Of a stretch of DNA of 64,000 bases, positions 11,661 to 21,542 are shown one piece after another. The number at the start of each line of letters is the position of its first letter. Positions within the stretch are counted from its first letter, which is position 1. The notes beneath the pieces are model-generated. The model saw only the letters and a list, made by a program, of their open reading frames with translations. It ran no database searches and was not told where the DNA came from. Location: NCBI RefSeq assembly GCF_007671655.1, contig NZ_VCGX01000001.1, forward strand, positions 901,917 through 965,916, in the 5' to 3' direction. The translations under genes were made by a program, and so were the position numbers. Origin of the DNA: Marinobacter piscis (GTDB lineage Bacteria; Pseudomonadota; Gammaproteobacteria; Pseudomonadales; Oleiphilaceae).

Positions 11661-12431
11661 TTACAGCATCATCAGAAAAACCAGTTCACTGAATACCACG
11701 CTCGCCCCCAGGGCATCACCGGTGTAACCGCCCAATTGCCGCTGTAAATATCCGCCCCACAATAGCGCAACAGCAATGGTTGCAGTGAGTGCTGCCAACC
11801 ACAGGCCCGGCACCCAAAGGCTGAAAGCCAGTGAGACCAATGCCGTGAACAGGACGCTCACCAGCAGCCTATGGCGAGAGAAAGCCTCAGCTACCGGTTT
11901 GCTTTTACTTGTATCCGGGTCGGTCACATAGGGCATGTAAGCCATCAGTAGCAACGGCGTCAGGCGGCTGACCGCAGGTGCTATCAGCAATGCCAGTCCG
12001 ATGTTTTTCGCGTCCATCAACAGAGCCACTTTCAGGCCTAGCGCCAGCACCAGAGCGACTGTGCCGTAGGTGCCTATACGGCTGTCTTTCATGATCGCCA
12101 GACGTTTTTCAACCGTGTAGCCCCCACCCAGGGCATCCACGCTGTCAGCCAGACCATCCTCATGAAAGGCGCCGGTAATAAACAAATGAAAACACAGCAC
12201 CAGCAGCACACAGACCAGTGGATTCCAGGCCAGGCCCAACAAAGCAAACAGGGCCGCATAGAGGACGCCCAGCAGCAGGCCCACCACCGGGAAGTACAGG
12301 CTGCATTGGTTCATCAGTTTTTGGGAATAGTCAATTTGCGCCAGCATGGGAATGCGGGTAAGAAAGCCCACTGCCAGCCAGAATGCCTGCCATTCACGGG
12401 ACACAGTAGTGCTGGTGTGTTCTCCGTTCAT
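11661..12431 (-). CDS. cobS: Adenosylcobinamide-GDP ribazoletransferase
   Basis: This enzyme joins adenosylcobinamide-GDP with alpha-ribazole (or its phosphate) to make cobalamin, at the membrane. It has 256 residues and several hydrophobic helices. The family motif GAFHEDGLADSVDALGGG is intact, and it is followed by KRLAIMKDSRIGTYGTVALV. No other cobalamin genes are in the window, so it may act in corrinoid salvage or sit apart from the main cob locus. It lies 25 bases from the convergent glycosylase gene. No cobalamin riboswitch was recognised upstream. Confidence 0.93.
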   Translation of the reverse strand: MNGEHTSTTVSREWQAFWLAVGFLTRIPMLAQIDYSQKLMNQCSLYFPVVGLLLGVLYAALFALLGLAWNPLVCVLLVLCFHLFITGAFHEDGLADSVDALGGGYTVEKRLAIMKDSRIGTYGTVALVLALGLKVALLMDAKNIGLALLIAPAVSRLTPLLLMAYMPYVTDPDTSKSKPVAEAFSRHRLLVSVLFTALVSLAFSLWVPGLWLAALTATIAVALLWGGYLQRQLGGYTGDALGASVVFSELVFLMML

Positions 12432-12574
12432 TCTTGTGTGTTCCTTATACCAATAATGTTTAGAGTCGAACCTGGTGCCATAATGGTCACAGTCATTCGC
12501 AATAATAAAGCGAAGAAAGTGATGAGTGTACTAAAGAAGGCTCGCCCATATTTTAAAAGAGAATTTCACCTTAT

Positions 12575-12600
12575 ATTCTGTTTTGGTATATCCTTAGAAT
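12575..12600 (+). promoter_or_regulatory. AT-rich inverted repeat upstream of the MBL-fold gene
   Basis: ATTCT at 12575-12579 and AGAAT at 12596-12600 form an inverted repeat with a 16-base AT-rich spacer. It lies 35 bases upstream of the metallo-beta-lactamase start and inside the likely promoter. Genes of this family are often controlled by persulfide-sensing ArsR-type repressors that bind AT-rich dyads. No such repressor is encoded nearby, so function as an operator is a guess. Confidence 0.35.
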
Positions 12601-12635
12601 TAAATTGAGTTTCCACCCCAGGGGAGGTGAGTGCG

Positions 12636-13502
12636 ATGAGCAATCCGATCGTTCAGCATTTTTTTGATGAGCCCACCAATACATTCAGCTATGTGGTGCG
12701 CGACCCAGCCAGTCAGGCATGTGCAATTGTTGATTCCGTACTGGATTTTGATTATGCCTCCGGTGCGACGGATGTGCGTTCGGCAGATGAGATTATCGAA
12801 TACGTACACGCCAATGACCTGAAGGTTGAGTGGGTGCTGGAGACCCATGTGCATGCAGACCATTTATCAGCGGCGCCTTATCTGCATGAAAAACTGGGGG
12901 GTAAAACCGGCATTGGTGCCTACATCCGCGATGTGCAGGAGATTTTCGGCAAGGCGTTCAATGCCGGCACAGAGTTTGCCCGTGATGGCAGCCAGTTTGA
13001 TCGTCTTTTCAGAGACGGTGATGTGTTCACTATTGGCGGGCTTGAATGTCGCGTAATGCACACTCCGGGTCATACCCCGGCCTGCCTGACCTATGTAATC
13101 GGTGACGCAGCCTTTGTGGGTGATACCTTGTTCATGCCGGATTACGGCACCGCACGCTGCGACTTTCCGGGGGGGGATGCCCGGGTGCTTTATCAGTCAA
13201 TCCAGAAGGTGCTGGCATTGCCTCCGGAAACTCGCCTGTTCCTGTGCCATGACTACAAGGCCCCGGGGCGAGAGGAGTATGAGCATCAGACCACGGTTGC
13301 ACAGCAGCGTGAGGCGAATGTTCATGTACACGAAGGCGTCAGCGAAGAGGCGTTTGTAAAGATGCGCACCGAGCGGGATGCAACGCTTGGTATGCCGCGG
13401 CTGATTCTGCCTTCGGTGCAGGTGAATATGCGTGCCGGTGAAATGCCACCAGCAGAAAACAATGGCCAGGTATACCTGAAAATACCGGTCAACCTGTTCT
13501 GA
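12636..13502 (+). CDS. MBL-fold hydrolase, persulfide dioxygenase-like (ETHE1/Blh family)
   Basis: This is a metallo-beta-lactamase fold protein of 288 residues resembling bacterial ETHE1/Blh persulfide dioxygenases, which oxidise glutathione persulfide to sulfite. The metal-site motif HVHADH is at residues 71-76. HTPGHTPA, GDTLFMPDYGTARCDFPGG and CHDYKAPGREE supply the remaining ligands and the family's active-site loop. Start choice: a GTG at 12627 is in frame, but the ATG at 12636 has GGGGAGG eight bases upstream. The next gene, seven bases on, is a SulP anion permease, which fits a role in sulfur handling. Substrate not proven. Confidence 0.88.
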   Translation: MSNPIVQHFFDEPTNTFSYVVRDPASQACAIVDSVLDFDYASGATDVRSADEIIEYVHANDLKVEWVLETHVHADHLSAAPYLHEKLGGKTGIGAYIRDVQEIFGKAFNAGTEFARDGSQFDRLFRDGDVFTIGGLECRVMHTPGHTPACLTYVIGDAAFVGDTLFMPDYGTARCDFPGGDARVLYQSIQKVLALPPETRLFLCHDYKAPGREEYEHQTTVAQQREANVHVHEGVSEEAFVKMRTERDATLGMPRLILPSVQVNMRAGEMPPAENNGQVYLKIPVNLF

Positions 13503-13509
13503 GCACTGC

Positions 13510-15243
13510 ATGAACCTGAAACGCTATTTGCCCATTCTTCAGTGGGCGCCTCAGTACGGTCGTAGCCAGGCCACCAGTGACCTGGTAGCCGCGGTTATTG
13601 TCACCGTAATGCTGATTCCCCAGTCGCTGGCGTATGCGCTGCTGGCGGGCCTGCCTGCGCAGGTGGGCCTGTATGCCAGTATTCTGCCGCTGGTGATCTA
13701 TGCCGTTTTTGGTACCAGCCGGACACTCTCTGTGGGGCCTGTCGCCGTTGTCTCTTTGATGACTGCGGCTGCCCTGGCACCGCTGGCAGATGCCGGAAGC
13801 CCGGAATATATGGCCGGCGCTGTTTTGTTGGCGGTTATATCCGGACTCATGCTGACGTTGATGGGGTTTTTGCGGCTGGGGTTTCTGGCCAATTTTCTCA
13901 GTCATCCGGTTATCTCGGGTTTTATCAGTGCCTCCGGGATTGTTATCGCGGCCAGTCAGCTCAAGCATGTGTTGGGGGTGCAGGCGTCCGGTCAGAACCT
14001 TCTGACAATCGGCCAGTCATTGATTCGGTCCGCAAGTGACATAAACCTGCCGACGCTGGCCATTGGTGCAGGGGCGCTCCTGTTCCTGGTGTTTGCCCGG
14101 AAACAACTAAAGCCGCTGCTGGTGCGGTTTGGCGTGAGTTCAGGAATCGCCGATATTCTGACTAAAACAGCCCCGATTCTGGCCGTTCTGGTCACGACGC
14201 TGGTGGCCTGGCAGTTTCAGCTTGATCAGCAAGGGGTGCGCCTGGTTGGCATTGTGCCATCCGGTCTTCCGGACCTGACCCTGCCGTCCCTGGACTGGGA
14301 ACTGTGGCAGCAACTGGCGGTGAGCGCCTTGTTGATCAGTGTTGTTGGCTTCGTGGAATCTGTGTCGGTAGGCCAGACACTGGCCGCCAAACGACGCCAG
14401 AGGATTGACCCCGATCAGGAACTGATTGGTCTGGGGACAGCTAACCTGGGCGCCGGCCTCTCCGGCGGCATGCCGGTCACAGGCGGGTTTTCCCGCTCGG
14501 TTGTGAACTTTGATGCGGGCGCTGAAACACCGGCTGCAGGCGCCTACACAGCGGTTGGAATTGCTCTGGCAACGTTGTTTCTGACACCGGCGATTGCGTA
14601 TTTGCCGCAGGCAACGCTCGCCGCGACGATTATTGTTGCGGTGAGTTCCTTGGTTGATTTGCCGGCACTGGGCCGCACGTGGCGGTACTCCCGGCCTGAC
14701 TTCGGGGCCATGCTGGCCACTATTGTGCTTACGCTCGCACACAGCGTGGAAGCGGGCATTATCGCGGGAGTAGTACTGTCTTTAGGGCTGTTTCTCTACC
14801 GCACAAGCCGCCCGCACAGTGCGGTTGTCGGCCGGGTTCCGGGCACTGAGCATTTTCGTAATATACGTCGGCACAAGGTTGAGATCTGCCCACAGGTTGC
14901 TTTTTTACGTGTCGATGAAAGCCTGTATTTTGCCAATGCCCGTTTTCTTGAAGAGACAGTGATGGACCTGGCTGCCTGTGAACCCGAGCTGACCGATTTT
15001 GTGCTGGTATGCCCGGCGGTTAACCTGGTGGATGCGTCGGCTCTTGAAAGCCTGGAAGCTATTAACGAACGCCTGCAGGATGCGGGTGTGCGCCTGCATC
15101 TCTCAGAAGTAAAAGGGCCGGTAATGGATCGTTTGCAACGTACCGAGTTTCTTTCCCATCTCGGCGGGCAGGTTTTTCTCAGCACCTATGAGGCCTGGCA
15201 GGTGCTTGCCGGTGACTGCGAGCTATCAAAAGGGCTTGCCTGA
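13510..15243 (+). CDS. SulP family anion permease with STAS domain
   Basis: This is an inner-membrane sulfate/bicarbonate-type permease of 577 residues. The N-terminal SulP core runs from about residue 20 to 420 and includes VTVMLIPQSLAYALLAGLP and the GGMPVTGGFSRSVVNFDAGA signature. A C-terminal STAS domain (about 440-560) includes LVCPAVNLVDASALESLE. It is seven bases downstream of the persulfide dioxygenase-like gene and surely co-transcribed. That pairing suggests export or import of sulfite or sulfate as the transport job, but bicarbonate cannot be excluded. Confidence 0.92.
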   Translation: MNLKRYLPILQWAPQYGRSQATSDLVAAVIVTVMLIPQSLAYALLAGLPAQVGLYASILPLVIYAVFGTSRTLSVGPVAVVSLMTAAALAPLADAGSPEYMAGAVLLAVISGLMLTLMGFLRLGFLANFLSHPVISGFISASGIVIAASQLKHVLGVQASGQNLLTIGQSLIRSASDINLPTLAIGAGALLFLVFARKQLKPLLVRFGVSSGIADILTKTAPILAVLVTTLVAWQFQLDQQGVRLVGIVPSGLPDLTLPSLDWELWQQLAVSALLISVVGFVESVSVGQTLAAKRRQRIDPDQELIGLGTANLGAGLSGGMPVTGGFSRSVVNFDAGAETPAAGAYTAVGIALATLFLTPAIAYLPQATLAATIIVAVSSLVDLPALGRTWRYSRPDFGAMLATIVLTLAHSVEAGIIAGVVLSLGLFLYRTSRPHSAVVGRVPGTEHFRNIRRHKVEICPQVAFLRVDESLYFANARFLEETVMDLAACEPELTDFVLVCPAVNLVDASALESLEAINERLQDAGVRLHLSEVKGPVMDRLQRTEFLSHLGGQVFLSTYEAWQVLAGDCELSKGLA

Positions 15244-15289
15244 GGGGCAGGTAACCTCGCTATCATGTAGTCCTTTTCAGGCTTCATGA

Positions 15290-15961
15290 GTGCCTTTAAA
15301 CATGGGAATGACCGATAACCTGTTATCAACCGGCCAGTGGCTTTTAACATTTGTGCTGTTTTTGCTTGTGTTGCTACAGGCAGCCCGCACCGTGCGCTGG
15401 CATGCACTGTTTGCGGACAATGCGTTACAGCACTCTTTTTTTGGTGCTGCCGTTGCGTTGGGCTTTATCTGGCAGTTGCGTGCGGGTATCTATCCCGGTC
15501 TGGCCATACACATCTTTGGCATAACCGCAGCCACTTTGATGCTGGGCTGGGGGCTGGCAGTATTCGCTGGTCTCCTGGCACTGGTTCTGACTGTAATCAC
15601 CGGCCGTGAACCGGTTACCATGTTCGCCGCTAATGGGCTGGTGACCGTGATGATTCCTGCCCTTGTCACTCAGGGCATCATGCTTTGGGAGCGGCATCGG
15701 AACTTCAGCAATTTCTTTGCCTATATCTTTTTTTGTGGTTTCTTCGGCGCAGGTATTTCGGTGGCGGCTGCAGGCCTGGTGATGTGCCTGATGCTCTGGT
15801 TCAGTGGCGCCTATGAGTTTTCAGAACTGGTGCATGATTACTTGCGTTATCTGCCCTTGTTCATGCTTCCTGAAGGCTTTGTGAACGGCGTTTTTGTTAC
15901 CGGGATGATGGTGTTTCACCCGGACAGACTGACAACGCTGGATCAGCGTCGTTATCGGTAG
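15290..15961 (+). CDS. COG3235-type membrane protein (CbiM-related)
   Basis: This is an integral membrane protein of about 223 residues with six or seven hydrophobic segments. The stretch GLAIHIFGITAATLMLGWGLA is typical of COG3235, a family distantly related to the CbiM permease components of cobalt and nickel ECF transporters. Function in this branch is unknown. The frame begins with a GTG at 15290. ATGs at 15302 and 15308 are alternatives, and no start has a strong ribosome site. The 3' end overlaps the convergent PAS-GGDEF-EAL gene by 65 bases. Confidence 0.75.
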   Translation: MPLNMGMTDNLLSTGQWLLTFVLFLLVLLQAARTVRWHALFADNALQHSFFGAAVALGFIWQLRAGIYPGLAIHIFGITAATLMLGWGLAVFAGLLALVLTVITGREPVTMFAANGLVTVMIPALVTQGIMLWERHRNFSNFFAYIFFCGFFGAGISVAAAGLVMCLMLWFSGAYEFSELVHDYLRYLPLFMLPEGFVNGVFVTGMMVFHPDRLTTLDQRRYR

Positions 15962-18026
15962 TTACCTTCTTGCGCCACTGCTTCAGCCAGCCTGGTACCT
16001 CGCTGGCAGGCATCGGCCGGGCAACCCCGTAACCCTGGATAAACTCGCAGCCCAGCTCATGCATGGCCCGGGCATGTGCCATGGTTTCGACACCTTCTGC
16101 CAGAACCGGGTATTCAAACCTCTGGCCCAGGAAAATGATGCTCTCGACAATGGCCCTGTCGCTGGGATCTTCCAGCATTCTGATAACAAAGCTTTTATCA
16201 ATTTTGACCAGGTCAACCGGTAAGGTGCGAAGATAGGTGAGTGATGAAAAACCTGTGCCGAAATCGTCCAGCGCAACCTGAACCCCGAGAGCCTGACACT
16301 TGGCAAGCACACTGCCCGCATGGCGAACGTCTTCGAGCGCAGTTGACTCAAGCACCTCCAGAGTGATCTTTTCCGGTTGGACGGTTGCAGTGTCCCGCAG
16401 CTGGCGCTCAAGAAAATGCGTAAAACCCGGGCTCATAAGGTGCCGGGCACTGATGTTTACGCTGACAGAAAGCTCCTCTCCAGCGCTTTGCCACAGGTTG
16501 ATCTGGTTAATGGCGTTTTGTAAAACCCACTCACCAAGGGGCGCCTCCAGGTGGCTGTCTTTTAGTGCGGGAAGAAACGAATCCGGATAAAGCATTCCTT
16601 TATGAGGGTGATTCCAGCGAATGAGTGCTTCAACGCCAGTGACTTTGCAGTCTGCCATCTTTACCTGCGGCTGAAAATGAAGCTCAAACTCTCCTCGCTC
16701 CAGCGCCTTTGAGATTTCCGTCAGTTGCTCGCGTTTTTGCTGCCTGTGCCGGCTCAGTTCCGGATCAAAAAAATGTATCTGGTTCCTTCCTTTTTCTTTG
16801 GCAGCGTACATGGCCTGGTCCGCATGGCGAATCAGGGCTTCTGCTTCTGATCTGTCTTCAGGGTATCGGGTAACGCCAAGACTTGCTGTGATGGCCAACG
16901 GAGTTGTGCCGGGCCCAAGGTTAACGGGTTGACTGATGGTCGACTGCATCCGCTCGTAGGCTTGCACGCAGTCTTTATCATGCAGAACAATGACAAACTC
17001 ATCACCTCCTACCCGGGCGGCAATATCACCACTGTGCAAATTCTGTGTCAGGCGTCTGGCCAGAATTTGAAGAGCCTGATTGCCGGCATCGCGACTCAGA
17101 TCCCGGTTAACATAGCTGAAACCATCCAGGTCAAGGTAGCACACGGACAGGGTGGTGCGTTGGCGGTCCGCATGTAGCTGTGCCTGGTGCAGGCGCTCTT
17201 TCAGTAAGTAAAGGTTGGGTAGCCCTGTGAGTTCATCATAGTTGGCTGCGAGGTCCAGTTCTTTTGCGTGGTTTTTCAGTTCTGTTATATCGGTGAATGT
17301 AGCAACGTGATGGTATTTGCCGGGTTCATCCGTATGTACCCGTGTGATGGTCTGTAGTTGAATGAACTCTTCACCATTTTTGCGTTTATTAAAGATTTCG
17401 CCACGCCAGTAGTCTGACTCTTCAAGGCTTCGCCACATGGATTGGTAAAATGCAGGGGAGTGGCGGCCTGAGCTGAGAATAGACGGGGTGAGCCCCAGAA
17501 CGTCGCTGCGACTGTAGCCAGTAATGCGGGAAAATGCAGGGTTTACATCCAGTATCCGGTTGCATTGGTCTGAAATCAGGATGGCTTCGTGGCTGCGATC
17601 GAAGACGCTTGCAGCAATGCGCAGGTTGCGCTCGTTCTCCTTGGTGTCTGAGATATTCGACATGATACAGACAAATCCGGGTTCCATGTCTTGCTCGGTA
17701 CCCGTCGGTATGCAAGTGAGGTGTGCCCAGAAAGGGTTGCCCGCGCGAGTGTAAAGCAGGATCTCTTCATTGAACTGTTCTGTCTGATAGAGCTTTTGCG
17801 TTATCCGGCTTAGTGTTTTCGGGTCTGTGCCAGGGCCGCTTAGGAGGGCTTTGGGTCTGCTTTGATATATATCCCGTAGATGGTATCCGGTGTGCTTTTC
17901 AAAGCCGGGATTGGTCCATTGGATGGCTCCGGTCTCATCAAGAACCAGGATCATGTTGCGGGTAACACGTGCCACCAGGGATAATTGTTTGAGGCTGATC
18001 TGCGTAGCTGGCGTTTTACGTTCCAT
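15897..18026 (-). CDS. PAS-PAS-GGDEF-EAL c-di-GMP signalling protein
   Basis: This is a soluble 709-residue protein for turnover of cyclic di-GMP. Two PAS domains occupy about residues 12-245, and the second carries DVNPAFSRITGYSRSDVLG. A GGDEF domain with an intact RVGGDEFVIVLHD lies at about 265-425, and a C-terminal EAL domain at about 440-690. The EAL part has GVEALIRWNHP and DDFGTGFSSLTYLR intact, so phosphodiesterase activity is likely. The GGDEF may be active or regulatory. No membrane helix is visible, so the PAS domains must sense something in the cytoplasm. It is 90 bases downstream of the RegB/RegA-like pair and reads the same way. Confidence 0.93.
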   Translation of the reverse strand: MERKTPATQISLKQLSLVARVTRNMILVLDETGAIQWTNPGFEKHTGYHLRDIYQSRPKALLSGPGTDPKTLSRITQKLYQTEQFNEEILLYTRAGNPFWAHLTCIPTGTEQDMEPGFVCIMSNISDTKENERNLRIAASVFDRSHEAILISDQCNRILDVNPAFSRITGYSRSDVLGLTPSILSSGRHSPAFYQSMWRSLEESDYWRGEIFNKRKNGEEFIQLQTITRVHTDEPGKYHHVATFTDITELKNHAKELDLAANYDELTGLPNLYLLKERLHQAQLHADRQRTTLSVCYLDLDGFSYVNRDLSRDAGNQALQILARRLTQNLHSGDIAARVGGDEFVIVLHDKDCVQAYERMQSTISQPVNLGPGTTPLAITASLGVTRYPEDRSEAEALIRHADQAMYAAKEKGRNQIHFFDPELSRHRQQKREQLTEISKALERGEFELHFQPQVKMADCKVTGVEALIRWNHPHKGMLYPDSFLPALKDSHLEAPLGEWVLQNAINQINLWQSAGEELSVSVNISARHLMSPGFTHFLERQLRDTATVQPEKITLEVLESTALEDVRHAGSVLAKCQALGVQVALDDFGTGFSSLTYLRTLPVDLVKIDKSFVIRMLEDPSDRAIVESIIFLGQRFEYPVLAEGVETMAHARAMHELGCEFIQGYGVARPMPASEVPGWLKQWRKKVTTDNDADPALSVCPGETPSSR

Positions 18027-18116
18027 CCATTGCTATCCTGAGGCTGCTGGCGCGGCGAGTTAAAGTATACGACCTGAAAAGCTCAGACTTGACCAGAATC
18101 AATTTTCTGTGTGTTA

Positions 18117-18650
18117 TTACTCTCGCCAGCGGGAGTGTTTCTGCAGCTTGCGCTGAAGCGTGCGCCGGTGCATGTGCAAAGCCCTGGCTGTTGCCGACAC
18201 ATTGCCTTCGTGCTCGCTCAGTACCCGCTGGATATGTTCCCATTCCATTTCTTCGACAGAAGGCGGTTCCGGCCGAAGCTCGGGCATTGTGGCCAGGGCT
18301 TCAAAACCATTGATGAGCTGGTGAACCGTTACGGGTTTACACAGATAATTGACGGCACCACGGCGCATAGCTTCAACGGCGGTGGCGATGCTGCCATAAC
18401 CTGTGAGTACCAGAATCTCCATGTCCGGCTGCAGAGCAAGCAGTTCCGGCAGAAGCTGCAGGCCGCTTTCACCTGCAAGGTTAAGATCCAGAACACACTT
18501 CCTGAACCGTTCAGCATGCAGAGCCTCAAGCGCTTCACGTTGGCTGTATACCCCTGTTGCTTCTATATCCCGGCGACTCAATGCGCGTTGAAGCACATCC
18601 AGAAAAGCCGCGTCGTCGTCGATAAGCAGCCAGTGTTCATGGGTCGTCAC
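18117..18650 (-). CDS. Response regulator, RegA/PrrA/RoxR family
   Basis: This is a two-component response regulator of 177 residues. The receiver domain has DDD at 11-13, the phosphoacceptor D55 (CVLDLNLAGESG) and a conserved lysine in NYLCKPVT. The C-terminus carries a Fis-type helix-turn-helix, GNVSATARALHMHRRTLQRK, characteristic of RegA/ActR/PrrA regulators. These proteins control respiration, terminal oxidases and carbon or nitrogen metabolism in response to redox state. Its gene overlaps the sensor kinase gene by 14 bases. It could help control the oxidase operon at the far end of the window, though no site was identified. Confidence 0.92.
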   Translation of the reverse strand: MTTHEHWLLIDDDAAFLDVLQRALSRRDIEATGVYSQREALEALHAERFRKCVLDLNLAGESGLQLLPELLALQPDMEILVLTGYGSIATAVEAMRRGAVNYLCKPVTVHQLINGFEALATMPELRPEPPSVEEMEWEHIQRVLSEHEGNVSATARALHMHRRTLQRKLQKHSRWRE

Positions 18651-19887
18651 TTGTAACCTCCGGCAAGTCGATGATCATGGTTGTTCCTTGGTGGTCAACA
18701 CGTGCTTTGAGGGTGCCGCCAAGCCGCTGAATGGTTGCGTTGGACAGGAAAAGGCCAACGCCCAGACCATGCTCCGATCCGACAATCTGCTCACCCGGAG
18801 TGGCCTGGAAAGCATCTTCCAGCCCGTCACCATGGTCTTCCACAATGACTTCTATGCGGCTGCTTTCTGCTCTTCGTACACTGACAGCGACCCAGGACGG
18901 GCTGGCGGTCAAGGCATTGGCCAAAAGGTTCAGAATGGCCTGGTCCAGGGTGGCGTCTACCGCAAGCCGGCAATCCGGCGCCTCAGCCGACCACTGAATG
19001 GGAGCGGATGGCCACAGCAACGTTGCTGATTCTCTCAGGCGTGCAATCCAGTCCCGAAGCGGGAGGTCTTCCAGTTGTGCCGTTTTTGCCTGTGTTGCCG
19101 CACTGGATAACTGCTGCAGGTGCTGGCTGCACAGATCAAGCTGCTGGTCCATCAAATTCAGGTCTTCAGCCAGCTCAGGGTCGGGAAAGGCGGAGCGTAT
19201 TTCATCAACAAGCAGAGTCATGGTATTGAGGGGGGTGCCCAGACGGTGGGCCACAGCCGCCGCCGAAAGCCCAAGCGCAATAATCTGTTCATCGCGCAGC
19301 CGGGTTTCACGGATCGTGGATAGTTGTGACTGTTGCAGGTGTATCCGTCGCGCGAGTGCGCCCACAACCAGAAGCAGAATAACAGCGGTCATCGCAAACG
19401 TAACCCACATGCCAGCCAGGTGTAACTGGGCCAGGTTGGCATCATGTCCGCCCCGGGTTACGGGGGTATGCCAGATGACCAGGGCGGTGTATACGCCAAT
19501 GCCGGTCAGGGTCAGAGCAATACTCTGGCGCAGTGGAACCAGAATGATTGCCACGGAAATCGGCAGGAGTAATAAGGAAACCAGTGGGTTGGTGTAGCCT
19601 CCGGTGAGGAACAGCCAGGCGCCTATCAGGGCAAGGTCAAGTGCGAGGCCAACGCTGACACTGATGGGGAAGCGCGGTGGCCGCCGGGTAAACCAGAGCC
19701 AGCCCAAAGCTGCAAGAATGCCGTAAAGTAAGCAAAGAAGCAGGGCTTCCGCGCGGTAAGCCAGGGTGACAACCATCTCTGCAGCAGCGATGGCTATAAG
19801 CTGGAGGCCGGCAATAGCCAGCCGCATCCCCAGAAGATAACGGGCAGCCTGTTGAAAACCGGTTTGTGAGTGTGTGAGCCATTCCAT
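18637..19887 (-). CDS. Sensor histidine kinase, RegB/PrrB/RoxS family
   Basis: This is a membrane redox-sensing histidine kinase of 416 residues. About six hydrophobic segments fill the first 180 residues. They include GGYTNPL at 97-103, equivalent to the quinone-binding GGxxNPF element of RegB. The phosphorylated histidine is H214 in AAVAHRLGTPLNTM, and the ATPase domain has VEDHGDGLEDAF and GLGVGLFLSNATIQRLGG. It pairs with the overlapping response regulator gene. The redox cysteine of RegB was not identified by eye. Confidence 0.92.
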   Translation of the reverse strand: MEWLTHSQTGFQQAARYLLGMRLAIAGLQLIAIAAAEMVVTLAYRAEALLLCLLYGILAALGWLWFTRRPPRFPISVSVGLALDLALIGAWLFLTGGYTNPLVSLLLLPISVAIILVPLRQSIALTLTGIGVYTALVIWHTPVTRGGHDANLAQLHLAGMWVTFAMTAVILLLVVGALARRIHLQQSQLSTIRETRLRDEQIIALGLSAAAVAHRLGTPLNTMTLLVDEIRSAFPDPELAEDLNLMDQQLDLCSQHLQQLSSAATQAKTAQLEDLPLRDWIARLRESATLLWPSAPIQWSAEAPDCRLAVDATLDQAILNLLANALTASPSWVAVSVRRAESSRIEVIVEDHGDGLEDAFQATPGEQIVGSEHGLGVGLFLSNATIQRLGGTLKARVDHQGTTMIIDLPEVTSDDP

Positions 19888-19910
19888 GGCACGGATATTA
19901 GCAGGGAGGT

Positions 19911-19937
19911 ACCGGCAGAGGGGAAATTTCTGCCGGT
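19911..19937 (+). terminator. Hairpin between regB-like and gdhA genes
   Basis: A nine-base perfect stem (ACCGGCAGA at 19911-19919 and TCTGCCGGT at 19929-19937) encloses a nine-base loop. It lies 20 bases beyond the gdhA stop, between two minus-strand genes. The run of T follows on the plus strand, not on the transcribed minus strand, so it may slow rather than stop gdhA transcription. Confidence 0.45.
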
Positions 19938-19956
19938 TTTCATTGGCCTCTGGTAA

Positions 19957-21510
<1,554 letters not shown>

Positions 21511-21542
21511 TCAGATATTTCCGCCCCGGAGAAAAAAGTGGC

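Noticed and set aside
12432-12635. Cobalamin riboswitch ahead of cobS
   Set aside because: The conserved B12-box-like sequence is not found, and the stretch is too AT-rich with no visible multi-helix fold.
14140-14742. 200-codon minus-strand open frame inside the SulP gene
   Set aside because: It has no recognisable domain, is composed of Arg/Gln/Asn-rich sequence, and is fully inside a conserved permease gene.
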